DNA of 64,000 bases, from the NCBI RefSeq assembly GCF_947495315.1, contig NZ_CANLYD010000012.1:62001-126000 (forward strand), in the 5' to 3' direction. A program made the translations under genes and the position numbers. The notes under the pieces are model-generated. The model ran no database searches. It had not been told where the DNA came from and saw only the letters and a program-made list of their open reading frames with translations. The stretch is from an uncultured Aquimarina sp. (GTDB lineage: Bacteria; Bacteroidota; Bacteroidia; Flavobacteriales; Flavobacteriaceae). How positions within the stretch are numbered: position 1 is the first letter of the stretch; every line of letters begins with the position of its first letter. This document shows, in pieces, positions 47,621 to 57,245 of this stretch.

Positions 47621-47881
47621 TGATTCGTGTCTTTTGTAAAATACTTGTAAAAATCAATGAAGAGGTTGATTTTTACACTGCTTAAATGCCTGAATAAAAT
47701 GTAACATCCTGATAAATAGGTGGTGTGTGATGAAAATATTTAAATTTAATTTAATAAATTTATAGGAAGACAAAACTTCTCTTTATGAAATAAACTACAA
47801 CAACTAAGTTGATATTGAACTAAATATTTAATGGAGAATCCCATTTGACAACTAACAAAAAACAATAAAAACAACCACAAA

Positions 47882-48454
47882 ATGAAGTATTTAAAATATC
47901 TACTATATCTAATTATAGTACTGGCGTTAATATTCTTTGGAAAAGGATTCTTAACACCATCAGTGTCTTACGAAAGTGAAATAACAGTCAATAAACCTGC
48001 CAATGAATCTTGGGCAGTGATATCAGATGAATCCAATTTGCCGAAATGGCTTGAGGGATTTAAAAAAACCGAATTAGTAAGTGGTACTGCGAATACAGTC
48101 GGAGCCGTTTCTAAAATCTATGTAGAAGATAGAGGAGAAGAAATAGTGATGGAAGAGACCATAACAGCTATAAAACCAAATGAGCATATGGCAATGACGT
48201 TTACCATGGATTTTATGGATATGGATTATGAAATGTTTTTTAAAGAACAGGATGGTAAGACTATGATCAACTCTAAATCAATGGTTAAAGGAAATGGGGT
48301 TTTTGCAAAATCTTTGATTTCATTTATGACAGGTTCTATGAAGGAGCAAGAAGATGAAAATTTAAGCAAACTGAAAGAATTGATTGATGAAAATACCAAG
48401 AATTATTTTCCTGAAAAAGTAGTCGACACATCAGCGGTTTCCGTAGACGAATGA
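47882..48454 (+). CDS. SRPBCC (START/AHSA1-like) domain membrane-anchored protein
   Basis: 190 residues. An N-terminal helix (about 5-22) is followed by a polyketide-cyclase/AHSA1-type helix-grip domain: VSYESEITVNKPANESWAVISDESNLPKWLEGF at the start and a long C-terminal helix (ENLSKLKELIDENTKNYF). Such domains bind hydrophobic ligands; the ligand is unknown. Isolated gene flanked by repeats. Confidence 0.85.
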   Translation: MKYLKYLLYLIIVLALIFFGKGFLTPSVSYESEITVNKPANESWAVISDESNLPKWLEGFKKTELVSGTANTVGAVSKIYVEDRGEEIVMEETITAIKPNEHMAMTFTMDFMDMDYEMFFKEQDGKTMINSKSMVKGNGVFAKSLISFMTGSMKEQEDENLSKLKELIDENTKNYFPEKVVDTSAVSVDE

Positions 48455-48680
48455 TCCAGGCTTCAATCCTGAGAATGCTGAGCCTGTCGAAGTACAGCTC
48501 TCAGTTATTTTGAACCCTGAGGTGCTATACTGAGCTTGTCGAAGTGCTCTCGAAGGGTGACGAACCGGACTTCGATTACTCGATTCTTGCCTAAGTACTG
48601 TCCTCGAGAATAACGAACCTTGAGCTGTCACACTGAGCTTGTCGAAGTGGTAGCCTAAAGGTGATGAAGAGTGGGGTAAC
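48455..48680. repeat. Mosaic intergenic repeat, copy 1
   Basis: Built from short units around CTGAGCTTGTCGAAGTG and CTCGAAGGGT. Bases 48512-48558 match 51564-51610 almost exactly (47 bases, two C/T differences), and 48622-48664 match 55628-55670. The rest of the gap to 48804 shows no feature. Confidence 0.88.
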
Positions 48681-48804
48681 TCGAAAGCTAACAGATGATT
48701 TTAATATATTCTTCTTTCCTATTAAACCTGGATTCAATGTAATTTGCTATCTTAGAAATTCACAGAATTTTTATAGTAGATATTCTGAGCAAGCCTAACA
48801 ATGA

Positions 48805-49617
48805 ATGAAAATATTAAAGGAGGGGACATATTATGGAAAACAAAACTCAGAAGTTTCCTTTAATGGTATTCTACTATCTCAATACAAGTATACGGTAGAA
48901 AAAACAGCCTGGCACTATCATGAGAATCCGTATTTTATGTTTGTGCTACAAGGTAATATGATGGATTGTAATTCCAAAGCAAAAACCTTGTGTCCATCAG
49001 GAAGCATTATGTTCAATAATTGGCAAGAAGCACATTATGGTTCTAAGCACTCTGAAAAAGCAAGTGGGTTTCATTTAGAATTTCAGCAAGATTGGTTTCA
49101 AAGTAATGGAATAACTATCAATCTCCTAGAAGGAAGCCAATTAATAGAAAACCCTAGAATACATTTCCTTTTTGCAAAACTATATCACGAATTTGTACTG
49201 TCGGATCAGTATAGTGAAGTTTCGGTAGAGCTATTATTGTTGCAAATCAGTGAAGGGTTAGGAGAGATTAAAGAGAATGACTCCAAGAACATTCCTGATT
49301 GGATTATTAGATTACGAGAACTGTTACATTACGACACCTCGGAGTTGAGTCTTCAATATCTTTCTGATCAATTAGGTGTACATCCTGTGCATATATCCAG
49401 ATCCGTACCAAAATATCTTTCTGCTAGTCTGGGTGAATATATCAGACAACATAAAATCAAAAAAGCAATTCCTTTGCTGTTGGATTCATCAAACTCATTA
49501 ACCGAAATTGCCTATCAAACGGGCTTTTCTGATCAAAGTCATTTTAATCGTGTATTTAAATCCTATTTTGAAATGAATCCCAGTTTTTACAGAAAAGACC
49601 TAGATAAAAATCTGTAA
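48805..49617 (+). CDS. AraC family transcriptional regulator
   Basis: 270 residues. An N-terminal cupin-like sensor half contains WHYHENPYFMFVLQG and is followed by the two helix-turn-helix units of the AraC domain (about 170-265): LSLQYLSDQLGVHPVHISRSVPKYL and SLTEIAYQTGFSDQSHFNRVFKSYFEMNPSFYRK. The sensor type suggests a small-molecule-responsive activator. The only clear neighbour downstream is the serine hydrolase at 49850, separated by a MITE-like element whose left end overlaps the stop codon. Confidence 0.92.
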   Translation: MKILKEGTYYGKQNSEVSFNGILLSQYKYTVEKTAWHYHENPYFMFVLQGNMMDCNSKAKTLCPSGSIMFNNWQEAHYGSKHSEKASGFHLEFQQDWFQSNGITINLLEGSQLIENPRIHFLFAKLYHEFVLSDQYSEVSVELLLLQISEGLGEIKENDSKNIPDWIIRLRELLHYDTSELSLQYLSDQLGVHPVHISRSVPKYLSASLGEYIRQHKIKKAIPLLLDSSNSLTEIAYQTGFSDQSHFNRVFKSYFEMNPSFYRKDLDKNL

Positions 49618-49778
49618 TACCAATTTATTTGTAAAATGTCGTATAGAAAACGGAGTTGCTTTTTTGTGCTATGCCGCCGTGATGAATTTGCATAGCCTTA
49701 GCTACGGAAATTTAGAACAAGAAAATAGCGCGAAGAATGAACAAGTATGAATACGTTATTTTATAATAAAATTGGTAT
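49617..49778. mobile_element. MITE-like element of 162 bp
   Basis: Imperfect terminal inverted repeats of about 27 bases: ATACCAATTTATTTGTAAAA at the left (49617) and the complement of ATACCAATTTTATTATAAAA at the right (ending 49778), both continuing to CGTA. The interior has a second palindrome, GCTATGC...GCATAGC (49671-49700). No coding capacity. I recall similar elements in other Flavobacteriaceae (not searched). Confidence 0.75.
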
Positions 49779-49849
49779 CATGTTAATCTGATACAATTTT
49801 TTGAAGGAGTAAGAAAGTACTTTTGACTTTCATAAAAGTATAAAAAACC

Positions 49850-51559
49850 ATGTTTAAAAATGTAATGACAATAGTATTTCTTTTTGCATCTTTTCTAACA
49901 GGTTGTTCTCAACAAGAGCCGAACACCTATGAAGGAAACTGGGAAGGAACACTAGCAAATGCAAATACCTTAAATTTTAATCTCGTTTTAGAAGAGTCAC
50001 CAACTAGTTCATATGAGCTAACCATTACGAATCCTGAAGCGACCATAAAAGAAAAGCTAGTAGTAACCAATACTAAACGTCTTCAGGGAAGTATTGATGA
50101 TGATATTCATTTTGATCTTTCTTTTACCTCAGACAAAACAGCAGTAACTGGATTTATAAAATCTGGAATTTTAATGTATCACCTTACTTTACAAAAGGCC
50201 AACGATGTTACCTATAGCGGTGTTTGGAATCCATTTATGGTGGATAGCCTGCAATCACAAGCAATGTATCTAGGTGTAGAAAATAATGAAGATGCTGGTC
50301 TTGCCATGTATCCGTTTTTTGGTGATCAACGATTCACAGGAACTTGGGTTAATGGCAGCAAAAAAGAAGGAGAAGCTATTTTATTTAGGGATTATAAAAC
50401 AGGCCTTAGGTTTAGGGCTAAACTGTTAGAAGATACTATTCAACTAGAAACTTTATTAGGCAAGCAAACCGTAGCGGTTACGAATTTTAAACGTTCTGAT
50501 ATTGATTTGTCATTATTAAAACCGAGTGGCCCTAAAAATCAAAGCATACATAAACCAGCAACGTTAAATGACGGTTGGATCACAGCAAGTACTGGAGATG
50601 TTGGAGCGATAAGCACTTCTTTATCAAAGTTGATTGATGAAGTGAATAAAAAAGAGTTGCCTAATACACACAGTGTTCTTATTGCCAAAGAAGGGAAATT
50701 GATTTTTGAAGCCTATTTTGATGGACATAATCCTAGTATTTCTCACGATCAGCGATCTGCATCCAAAAGTATTTCTTCTGCGATGATTGGAATCGCCATT
50801 GATGATAAGATCCTAACCGGTGTAGACCAAAAGCTATATGATTTTATACCTAAAGAATTTCAGTACACAAAAGATACTTTAAAATCTAAGATCAACTTTG
50901 AAGATTTATTGACAATGAGTTCTGGATTGGATGTAGACGGTGATGCATCGGAGAATAACTATCAGAGTTCTGATAATTGGTTAAAAACAACGCTAGAAGC
51001 AAAAATGACTCATGAGCCAGGAACGCACGCTAATTATGGTTCGGCCAATCCATTTTTATTGGGTGTAAGTTTAGATCAGCAATTGCAATCTCCATTAGAG
51101 TTGTATATGGATCAAAAATTATTTTCTCCATTAGGAATTAACAATTATATCATACAGACAGAGAATACAGCAACTACACCTTATTTTGGAGGTGGTATGT
51201 ATTTAACGCCAAGAGATATGCTAAAGTTTGGGCAATTATATCTTGATAGAGGAAAGTGGAAAGGAAAACAGATTTTATCAGAGAACTGGGTAGATGCATC
51301 CTTTAAAAAATACAGACGTTTACAAGACGTAAAAGACAAAAATGAATATGGATATCTATGGTGGCATAAAACGTATACCGTAGGAGATAAGAAGATTTCA
51401 TCTATAGAAGCAAGAGGTGCTGGAGGACAATATATTTGTGTGATCCCAGAGCTACAATCTGTAGTAGTAATCACTTCTGGAAATTATAGAAGCCGAAAAT
51501 TACTACAACAACCAGAGAATATACTAGAGAAATATATACTTCCTGCTATCTTTAAATAA
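49850..51559 (+). CDS. Serine hydrolase lipoprotein, class C beta-lactamase-like
   Basis: 569 residues with lipobox FLTGC (Cys19). An N-terminal beta-rich domain (about 25-215) is followed by a beta-lactamase-like domain. The SxxK nucleophile motif is SASK at 303-306 (QRSASKSISSAMIG), the tyrosine motif lies in HANYGSANPF, and GAGGQYICV stands in the HxG/KTG position. Members of this family are usually peptidases or esterases (EstB/PBP4-like) rather than true beta-lactamases. Possibly controlled by the AraC protein encoded upstream. Confidence 0.88.
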   Translation: MFKNVMTIVFLFASFLTGCSQQEPNTYEGNWEGTLANANTLNFNLVLEESPTSSYELTITNPEATIKEKLVVTNTKRLQGSIDDDIHFDLSFTSDKTAVTGFIKSGILMYHLTLQKANDVTYSGVWNPFMVDSLQSQAMYLGVENNEDAGLAMYPFFGDQRFTGTWVNGSKKEGEAILFRDYKTGLRFRAKLLEDTIQLETLLGKQTVAVTNFKRSDIDLSLLKPSGPKNQSIHKPATLNDGWITASTGDVGAISTSLSKLIDEVNKKELPNTHSVLIAKEGKLIFEAYFDGHNPSISHDQRSASKSISSAMIGIAIDDKILTGVDQKLYDFIPKEFQYTKDTLKSKINFEDLLTMSSGLDVDGDASENNYQSSDNWLKTTLEAKMTHEPGTHANYGSANPFLLGVSLDQQLQSPLELYMDQKLFSPLGINNYIIQTENTATTPYFGGGMYLTPRDMLKFGQLYLDRGKWKGKQILSENWVDASFKKYRRLQDVKDKNEYGYLWWHKTYTVGDKKISSIEARGAGGQYICVIPELQSVVVITSGNYRSRKLLQQPENILEKYILPAIFK

Positions 51560-51940
51560 ACTCGAACCCTGAGGTGTTATACTGAGCTTGTCGAAGTGTT
51601 CTCGAAGGGTAAGGTGACTTGAAGGCTGAAGTACTCAAAAAAAACGTCAGTCCGAGTGCCGCGCTTTTGGGCGCGGTGTATCGAGAACAGGTTTTTTAAA
51701 TCTAAATGATTGTCGGACCAAATAACCAAATCTGTCACCTCGAGCGGAGTCGAGAAGTTTTTGAAATACAAACCGAATCGGACTTCGACTTCGCTCAGTC
51801 TCGTGTATCCCGAACCTTGAGCATAATCGAAAGGTGAGCTGTCACACTGAGCTTGTCGAGGTATAGTCCTTGTGCATTTTGAATCCTCAGTTTTCGGATG
51901 TTCAAAAACTTAGGTTCTCGAAGGGTGAATCAGACACACC
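51560..51940. repeat. Mosaic intergenic repeat, copy 2 (longest)
   Basis: Contains the 47-base unit shared with 48512-48558, a CGAGTGCCGCGCTTTTGGGC...GTATCGAGAACAGGTTTTTT unit shared with 55769-55806, GAGCGGAGTCGAG units, and a CTGTCACACTGAGCTTGTCG unit near 51840. No protein-coding sense. Confidence 0.88.
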
Positions 51941-51976
51941 AAAAAACTAACAAGGCACATTCTGCTGGTTTTTTGT
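51941..51976. terminator. Terminator-like hairpin at the repeat edge
   Basis: AAAAAACTAACA pairs imperfectly with TGCTGGTTTTTT, followed by GTTTG. A related hairpin closes repeat copy 4 at 55845-55879. The remaining 94 bases to 52070 show nothing. Confidence 0.6.
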
Positions 51977-52070
51977 TTGTGGAAGTTATGTTAGTTACAT
52001 TAAATTCACATTACAAGCCTTAAACAAAAAAGACAATGAAATTTTATGTAATTTTTGAGTTTGTTCTCTT

Positions 52071-54407
52071 TTAGTTACTCCTCATGTTTTTATAAGGTGT
52101 TATTGTACTAAACGGTTCTCCAGTTTCAGTATAGCCTTCAATATAAAAGAGTAAATCGTTTTTTCCTGGATTGGTAAACGATATGTTGTTATAGCCATTT
52201 TGGTTAGTCTTTACCATAGGTTCCCAGGCGATCACTGCAAATTTTTGGTAGGAATCACTTTCGTAATTAATGTATTTTGGTTTGTAAGTCTCTTTTTGAA
52301 ATGTAAATCCGTTTTTAAGTTTAAAAACTTTGGAGGTTTTTAAATGTTCGGGTATTTCGCGTTCTTTTCCGTTAGTAAAAATTAAGTGGCTGTTTCTTCG
52401 TCCATATCCATTGCGTCCTCCGTGGTAAAGTTCTAGTACATTTTTCATTGAAGTTGTTAAACGACCATTCATGTGAGTAGCACGCACTCCGTTTATAATG
52501 AAAAACGCTTTTGAACCATCCATGTACGTCCAGTAAAAACCATCAGGATCGTTTCCTCCTCCTTCATGGTTAACTAATCGTAAGCCTTCCATAATTTTAA
52601 AATAATCTTCAACCGTTGGATAAACATATAAAGAAGAATCTACTTTAACACCAAATCGTCCTCTTGTAAATTTATCAAACTTTAATTTTTTAGCATTAAC
52701 AATCACTTCGTCTAGAACTTCGCCTCCAAAATTATCAGTAATTTTTTCACTTAAAATAACTTTAGAAAATGGATTTGTAACGTCTATATCAAATTTTTTA
52801 TCTAAAACTTTAGCTAATGGTTTTACTGTAAAAAAGAAATTGGCTTTAACAGGTTTCCCGGAATTGTCAAGCGCAGAAAATTCAAACTCAGAATCTGTTT
52901 GGAATACTAGATTTTCAATATGAAAAGTGTTGTCTTTATTTAGGCTAACCATTTTGATGTTTTCATTGACTTTGGAGTACAGCAACACATTTTTTAAGTT
53001 TTGTTCTTTATTAAAAGGAACAACATAACCAGAAATTGTAAGTCCAGAATTGTCTTTTAGTTTTGGAGTTTTTTCAGCATTAAAAATAGTATTCCAATTG
53101 TATTTACTCCAACCTTGATTAAGTAGTAATAAGTCCAGTTCAAAACGTTTTCGGTTGTTGTTCCTTTGAAAGTAATACGAAGGATTTTCAATACTTCCAT
53201 TTAAAAATGGTTTTAGATAAACAGAAGCAAATAAATGATCACGATTAGTGTTTGCAATAGTTTTTAAGGGCAAAACTGAAATGCTTGTTTGTGTTTTAAC
53301 AGTTTCACTATTCACCTTATTAATGATTGCATAAGTTAGTGTATCGTTAATTTTTGAAGCCTCATTAATAAAGGACTTGTTTTCTTTTATACTTTCAAAA
53401 TTAAAAAATAGGCGTTCGACTAAAGGCTTAAAATCTTTATCGAATACTGTAATCGTATTTGTTCCAGAAAATAGTTTATGACTCGGGATATTTAGAACCA
53501 ATTTCGGAAAGTTTTCTTCAAATTGCGTTGTGTAACTGTATGCTAAACTTTCTTTGTGAATGGTTATAGTAATGTCTTGATTACTATACGTAGAAAGTGA
53601 TTGTTCGTTGGTATTAAGTTCTATTTGTAATTCACCAGTTTTATAGTTTTGCTCTAGTTTTAAGGCAATGCCTTCTTGGTGCGCTTTTGGTAGTTTTTGT
53701 TTAAAGTTTGAGTATTTAAAACGTAAAAAATAAGTCGCATTTTTTTTTGGAATAAATGAAAATTTCCCCATTCCTAAGGAATTTGTTGTTAGATTCTTTT
53801 CTAAAACATTGCCTTGGTTGTCTTCAAGAATTAAGTTTTTAAGCTGAATACCTTTTCCATTAGAGTTTAAAATTTTAATACCACAACTATTCATCACGTC
53901 CGAAATTAAATAACCGCCTTCTGGTAAAATTTGAACATCTAATTTTTGGGTATTGTTTACTATGTTTTCGGATTTGGAATACGCAGAAGGATTAATAATT
54001 TTTATAGCTTTAGTAAATGTAGAATTTGGTTTTGAGTTATTAGGAATGAAAGCTTTTAGGTAATACGTATTGGTTTCGGTTTTAGGATTTAAAGTAAAGT
54101 TACCATTTGCTTGACCATTACTTAAATAGAGTAATGATTTTGAAAGAATGATGTTGTTTGAGTCTGTTAGTTGTACAACAATATTGTAATTATTTAAATT
54201 GATTTTTGCACTTTCTTTTTCGAACGAATAAATACTAAACCAAATTTTTTCGTCATTTATGTAAGTGCTTTTATTACTATGAATATGAAGGGCTACGGAC
54301 TTGTTAGTATAAAACTGTTTTAAAACAGAATCAATTTTAGTACTAGCTAATTCTTGAGTGTAAATTGTATGACTAAAAAGGAATAAGATTAGAATAAAAC
54401 GGAACAT
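52071..54407 (-). CDS. Large exported protein with MG2-like domains (unknown function)
   Basis: 778 residues with a signal peptide (MFRFILILFLFSHTIYTQ). The N-terminal KSVALHIHSNKSTYINDEKIWFSIYSF resembles the MG2 domain of alpha-2-macroglobulin-like proteins, and further beta-sandwich repeats follow. Near 560-660 a segment resembles a TonB plug or carboxypeptidase-regulatory module (LDEVIVNAKK, ...IMEGLRLVNHEGGG, AFFIINGVRA) but no barrel follows. Flavobacteria have many such plug-containing, barrel-less exported proteins; their role is unknown. Confidence 0.72.
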   Translation of the reverse strand: MFRFILILFLFSHTIYTQELASTKIDSVLKQFYTNKSVALHIHSNKSTYINDEKIWFSIYSFEKESAKINLNNYNIVVQLTDSNNIILSKSLLYLSNGQANGNFTLNPKTETNTYYLKAFIPNNSKPNSTFTKAIKIINPSAYSKSENIVNNTQKLDVQILPEGGYLISDVMNSCGIKILNSNGKGIQLKNLILEDNQGNVLEKNLTTNSLGMGKFSFIPKKNATYFLRFKYSNFKQKLPKAHQEGIALKLEQNYKTGELQIELNTNEQSLSTYSNQDITITIHKESLAYSYTTQFEENFPKLVLNIPSHKLFSGTNTITVFDKDFKPLVERLFFNFESIKENKSFINEASKINDTLTYAIINKVNSETVKTQTSISVLPLKTIANTNRDHLFASVYLKPFLNGSIENPSYYFQRNNNRKRFELDLLLLNQGWSKYNWNTIFNAEKTPKLKDNSGLTISGYVVPFNKEQNLKNVLLYSKVNENIKMVSLNKDNTFHIENLVFQTDSEFEFSALDNSGKPVKANFFFTVKPLAKVLDKKFDIDVTNPFSKVILSEKITDNFGGEVLDEVIVNAKKLKFDKFTRGRFGVKVDSSLYVYPTVEDYFKIMEGLRLVNHEGGGNDPDGFYWTYMDGSKAFFIINGVRATHMNGRLTTSMKNVLELYHGGRNGYGRRNSHLIFTNGKEREIPEHLKTSKVFKLKNGFTFQKETYKPKYINYESDSYQKFAVIAWEPMVKTNQNGYNNISFTNPGKNDLLFYIEGYTETGEPFSTITPYKNMRSN

Positions 54408-54564
54408 AATAATACATGATTGATGAGTAGTTAAATTACAAAATTTTAAAAAGCGAACATATTAAATTCCCCGTTTTTTATCACTTTTCTAAAATCGAAT
54501 CCGTAGTAGCCATCATTTCTTGTAAATTATAGAATGCTAAACTAATTGCTTGTTAAAGTGGTAC

Positions 54565-54600
54565 CCGAACCCTGAGGCTCTCGAAGGGTAAGGTGATTCA
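54565..54600. repeat. Mosaic intergenic repeat, copy 3 (short)
   Basis: A minimal copy: CGAACCCTGAGGCTCTCGAA then GGGTAAGGTGA, equivalent to the 51564-51618 unit with the central CTGAGCTTGTCGAAGTG part missing. Confidence 0.75.
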
Positions 54601-54831
54601 CCTTTCTTCAGAATATATTTTTAGAACAAGCATATACGTTACATTTAGTTATACCTTTACATATGAGTGTATAAAAAATGAAACATAATTAATTCACCAG
54701 AAATTCATATTGTTCCTACTATACCTTCTCCAATTCGACTACAAGAATATGGTGTTGGGATTTTTGTTGCAGCGTTAACGAAATCAGCATTAAAAAAAGC
54801 ACTAAAGAAAAATTTCATTAAGGTTAATGAT

Positions 54832-55584
54832 GTGATTGCTACTTCGGCTACTTTAATACATGGTGGTGAATGTATATGCTTATGTATTCCGGATGAAGTT
54901 GGTTCTAATAAGAGATTAGTTTTTCCACTTACGATTTTATTTGAAGATGATCATTTAGCAGTGATTCATAAACCTGCAGGTATTTTGGTAAGTGGTAATA
55001 GTTTTAAAACCATTGCCAATGCCTTAGTTCAAAACATTAAACGAAGTACGCTTTCTGACGCTACAAAACCACAACCTGTTCATCGATTAGACTATGCAAC
55101 AACTGGTATTTTATTAGTTGGAAAAACGAGTAGTAGTATTCGCGTTTTAAACAAAATGTTTGAAGATAAAAAGATCGAGAAAACATATTATGCGATTACT
55201 ATTGGTGAAATGAATGATGAAGGAGAAATCACTTCAGAAATTGATGGTAAGAAATCACAATCGAATTATAAAGTACTCGAATCGGTTTTCTCCAAGAGAT
55301 TCGGGAAATTGAACCTGGTAAAATTGAAACCTCAAACGGGCAGAAGGCATCAATTACGTAGACACCTACTTAGTATAGTTAATCCAATATTAGGAGATAA
55401 GGACTATGGAATAGAGAATTTAGTTTTAAGAGGTAAGGGTTTGTATTTACATGCGTATTCGTTGGGTTTTATACATCCATTTACACATAAAAAAGTCTGT
55501 TTTAAGGATGAATTCATTCAAAGATTTGAGAAAATATTTACTGCTAAAATAGAGTGGGGTTTCATCGAACCTCACAAACCATAG
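54832..55584 (+). CDS. RluA-family pseudouridine synthase, start region disrupted
   Basis: Isomerises uridine to pseudouridine in RNA. The catalytic segment is HRLDYATTGILLVG with the Asp at 55090-55092; LKPQTGRRHQLRRHL and GDKDYG are also family motifs. The GTG at 54832 is the first usable start, but it cuts off most of an S4-like RNA-binding domain that reads on in the same frame back to 54682 (VPTIPSPIRLQEYGVGIF...). That stretch has no ATG, GTG or TTG. An ATG at 54678 is out of frame by a single T. The functional start is therefore uncertain. Confidence 0.85.
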   Translation: MIATSATLIHGGECICLCIPDEVGSNKRLVFPLTILFEDDHLAVIHKPAGILVSGNSFKTIANALVQNIKRSTLSDATKPQPVHRLDYATTGILLVGKTSSSIRVLNKMFEDKKIEKTYYAITIGEMNDEGEITSEIDGKKSQSNYKVLESVFSKRFGKLNLVKLKPQTGRRHQLRRHLLSIVNPILGDKDYGIENLVLRGKGLYLHAYSLGFIHPFTHKKVCFKDEFIQRFEKIFTAKIEWGFIEPHKP

Positions 55585-55832
55585 CTTCGGGCTTCGACTC
55601 CGCTCAGTCCTCGAATAATGGAACCCTGAGCTGTCACACTGAGCTTGTCGAAGTGGTAGCCGAAGGGTGACTAACCGGACGACTTCGCGAATGCTGAGCT
55701 TGTCGAAGTACAGTCCTCGTAATGGAAAAAACCGTCAGCCTGTCTGCTAGCAGGTAGATTCGAGTGCTGCGCTTTTGGGCGAAGTGTATCGAGAACAGGT
55801 TTTTTCGCGGAAGGTTTACTAAAATAAACACT
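55585..55832. repeat. Mosaic intergenic repeat, copy 4
   Basis: Starts right after the stop codon. Contains CTTCGACTCCGCTCAG, the 43-base unit shared with 48622-48664, a second CTGAGCTTGTCGAAGTA unit, and the GCGCTTTTGGGC...GTATCGAGAACAGGTTTTTT unit shared with copy 2. ORFs drawn through it are artefacts. Confidence 0.88.
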
Positions 55833-55844
55833 ATTTAAGACACC

Positions 55845-55879
55845 AAAAACCAACAAAACACATCTTGATGGTTTTTTTA
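55845..55879. terminator. Terminator-like hairpin after repeat copy 4
   Basis: AAAAACCAACA pairs with TGATGGTTTTTT (one mismatch) and T residues follow. 55880-56042 otherwise contains only a short CAACAATGGCTGTTATACAG region ending GTTGGCAAAC (about 55989-56016), possibly a remnant of the palindromic sites downstream. Confidence 0.6.
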
Positions 55880-56042
55880 TTTGGGGGAATTTACGTTTCT
55901 TTAAGAAGTGTTTGTAAAAAGGAAAGGAAGAGAATAAAATTGTATGCGTTTACAATTAATTGTAATTAGTTACAAACGGAAATAACAACAATGGCTGTTA
56001 TACAGTAGTTGGCAAACATTAAAAAAACATATATTTAACAAA

Positions 56043-57026
56043 ATGAAAAAAAGAAATCTAGGAAACAATGGATTTGAAATAAGTGAAGTTGGTTTAGGTT
56101 GTTGGCAGATTGGTGCTAATTGGGGTAACGAAATTGACAAAAAAAAAGCTTTGGAAATTCTTAATGAAGCTGTCAATAATGGAATTACTTTTTTTGATAC
56201 TGCGGATGTATATGGAGATGGTAGAAGTGAAGCATTGATAGGCGAATTTTTAAAAAATTCTAATGCTGAAATTAAAGTTGCAACAAAATTTGGACGCGGA
56301 TCAGATTTGTTTCCTAATAATTATACACAACAAGCATTAATAGATAGTGTAGATGCCTCTAGAGAGCGCTTAAATGTAGATTGTATTGATTTATTACAAT
56401 TACATTGTATACCAACAGAGGTATTAAAAAAAGGCGAAGTTTTTAACTGGTTAAGAATTTTAAAAAAGGAAGGTAAAATAACACACTTTGGAGCAAGTGT
56501 AGAAACTGTTGAACAGGGTTTATTATGTATTGAACAAGAAGAACTTCAATCACTTCAAGTAATTTATAATATTTTCAGACAAAAATTAACTAAAGAATTA
56601 TTACCACAAGCTCATGCAAAAGGTGTCGGAATTATAGTTCGTTTACCTTTAGCTAGTGGTTTGCTAACGGGTAAATTTACAAACGAAACACAATTTCTAG
56701 AAAATGACCACCGAAACTTTAATCGTGACGGACAATTCTTTAATGTGGGAGAAACTTTTGCTGGAATTCCATTTGAAACGGGAATAAAATTGTCAGACGA
56801 ATTAAAAGCATTCTGTCCAGAAAGTATGTCTATGGTAGAAATGGCTCTTCGTTGGATACTAGATCATAAAGAGGTATCTGCCATTATACCTGGGGCAAGT
56901 TCTACTATGCAAATTTCTGGAAACTCTAAAGCAAGTAATTTGCCGCATTTATCTGAAAAACTTATGATTGATTTAGAAGAGTTTTACCATAATAATGTTC
57001 AAAAGCATATCCGAGGAGTTTACTAG
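56043..57026 (+). CDS. Aldo/keto reductase
   Basis: 327 residues, (beta/alpha)8 NADPH-dependent oxidoreductase. The catalytic tetrad is visible: Asp52 and Tyr57 (FFDTADVYG), Lys82 (VATKFG) and His121 (LLQLHC). The NADPH-binding end has AIIPGASSTMQISGN. It fits the AKR families acting on sugar-like or small aldehydes; substrate unknown. It precedes the first of three long palindromic sites and may belong to the same cassette-like group. Confidence 0.93.
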   Translation: MKKRNLGNNGFEISEVGLGCWQIGANWGNEIDKKKALEILNEAVNNGITFFDTADVYGDGRSEALIGEFLKNSNAEIKVATKFGRGSDLFPNNYTQQALIDSVDASRERLNVDCIDLLQLHCIPTEVLKKGEVFNWLRILKKEGKITHFGASVETVEQGLLCIEQEELQSLQVIYNIFRQKLTKELLPQAHAKGVGIIVRLPLASGLLTGKFTNETQFLENDHRNFNRDGQFFNVGETFAGIPFETGIKLSDELKAFCPESMSMVEMALRWILDHKEVSAIIPGASSTMQISGNSKASNLPHLSEKLMIDLEEFYHNNVQKHIRGVY

Positions 57027-57040
57027 ATAAAAAACGATTT

Positions 57041-57216
57041 GCCAACAATGTATAAGAAAACATAGGGCTTTTGGGCTTAATCGAAAAGTCTGTGCTTATT
57101 TGCAAAGTCGCCAACTATAAAATTTGGTGTTTAAAAGAAAAATAAAAGCGCAAATATTTATATTTAGTTAGAAACAAAGTGCTTATCACCTGTCCTACGT
57201 TTCTTATACAAGACGT
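57041..57216. repeat. Long imperfect palindrome A (attC-like), between aldo/keto reductase and lipoprotein
   Basis: Left end GCCAACAATG, left arm TGTATAAGAAAACATAGG (57049-57066), about 127 bases of interior, right arm CCTACGTTTCTTATACA (57194-57210), right end AGACGTT. Interior contains GCGCAAATATTT (57148), also present in palindrome B. Confidence 0.7.
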
Positions 57217-57245
57217 TAATAATTATTTAAACCAAATTTTACGCA

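Noticed and set aside
48431..48631. Minus-strand ORF in repeat copy 1
   Set aside because: Composed entirely of the intergenic repeat modules; its translation (LRQAQYS) recurs at copy 4 only because the repeat does.
55634..55856. Two overlapping minus-strand ORFs in repeat copy 4
   Set aside because: Repeat-derived; no codon bias, signal or homology.
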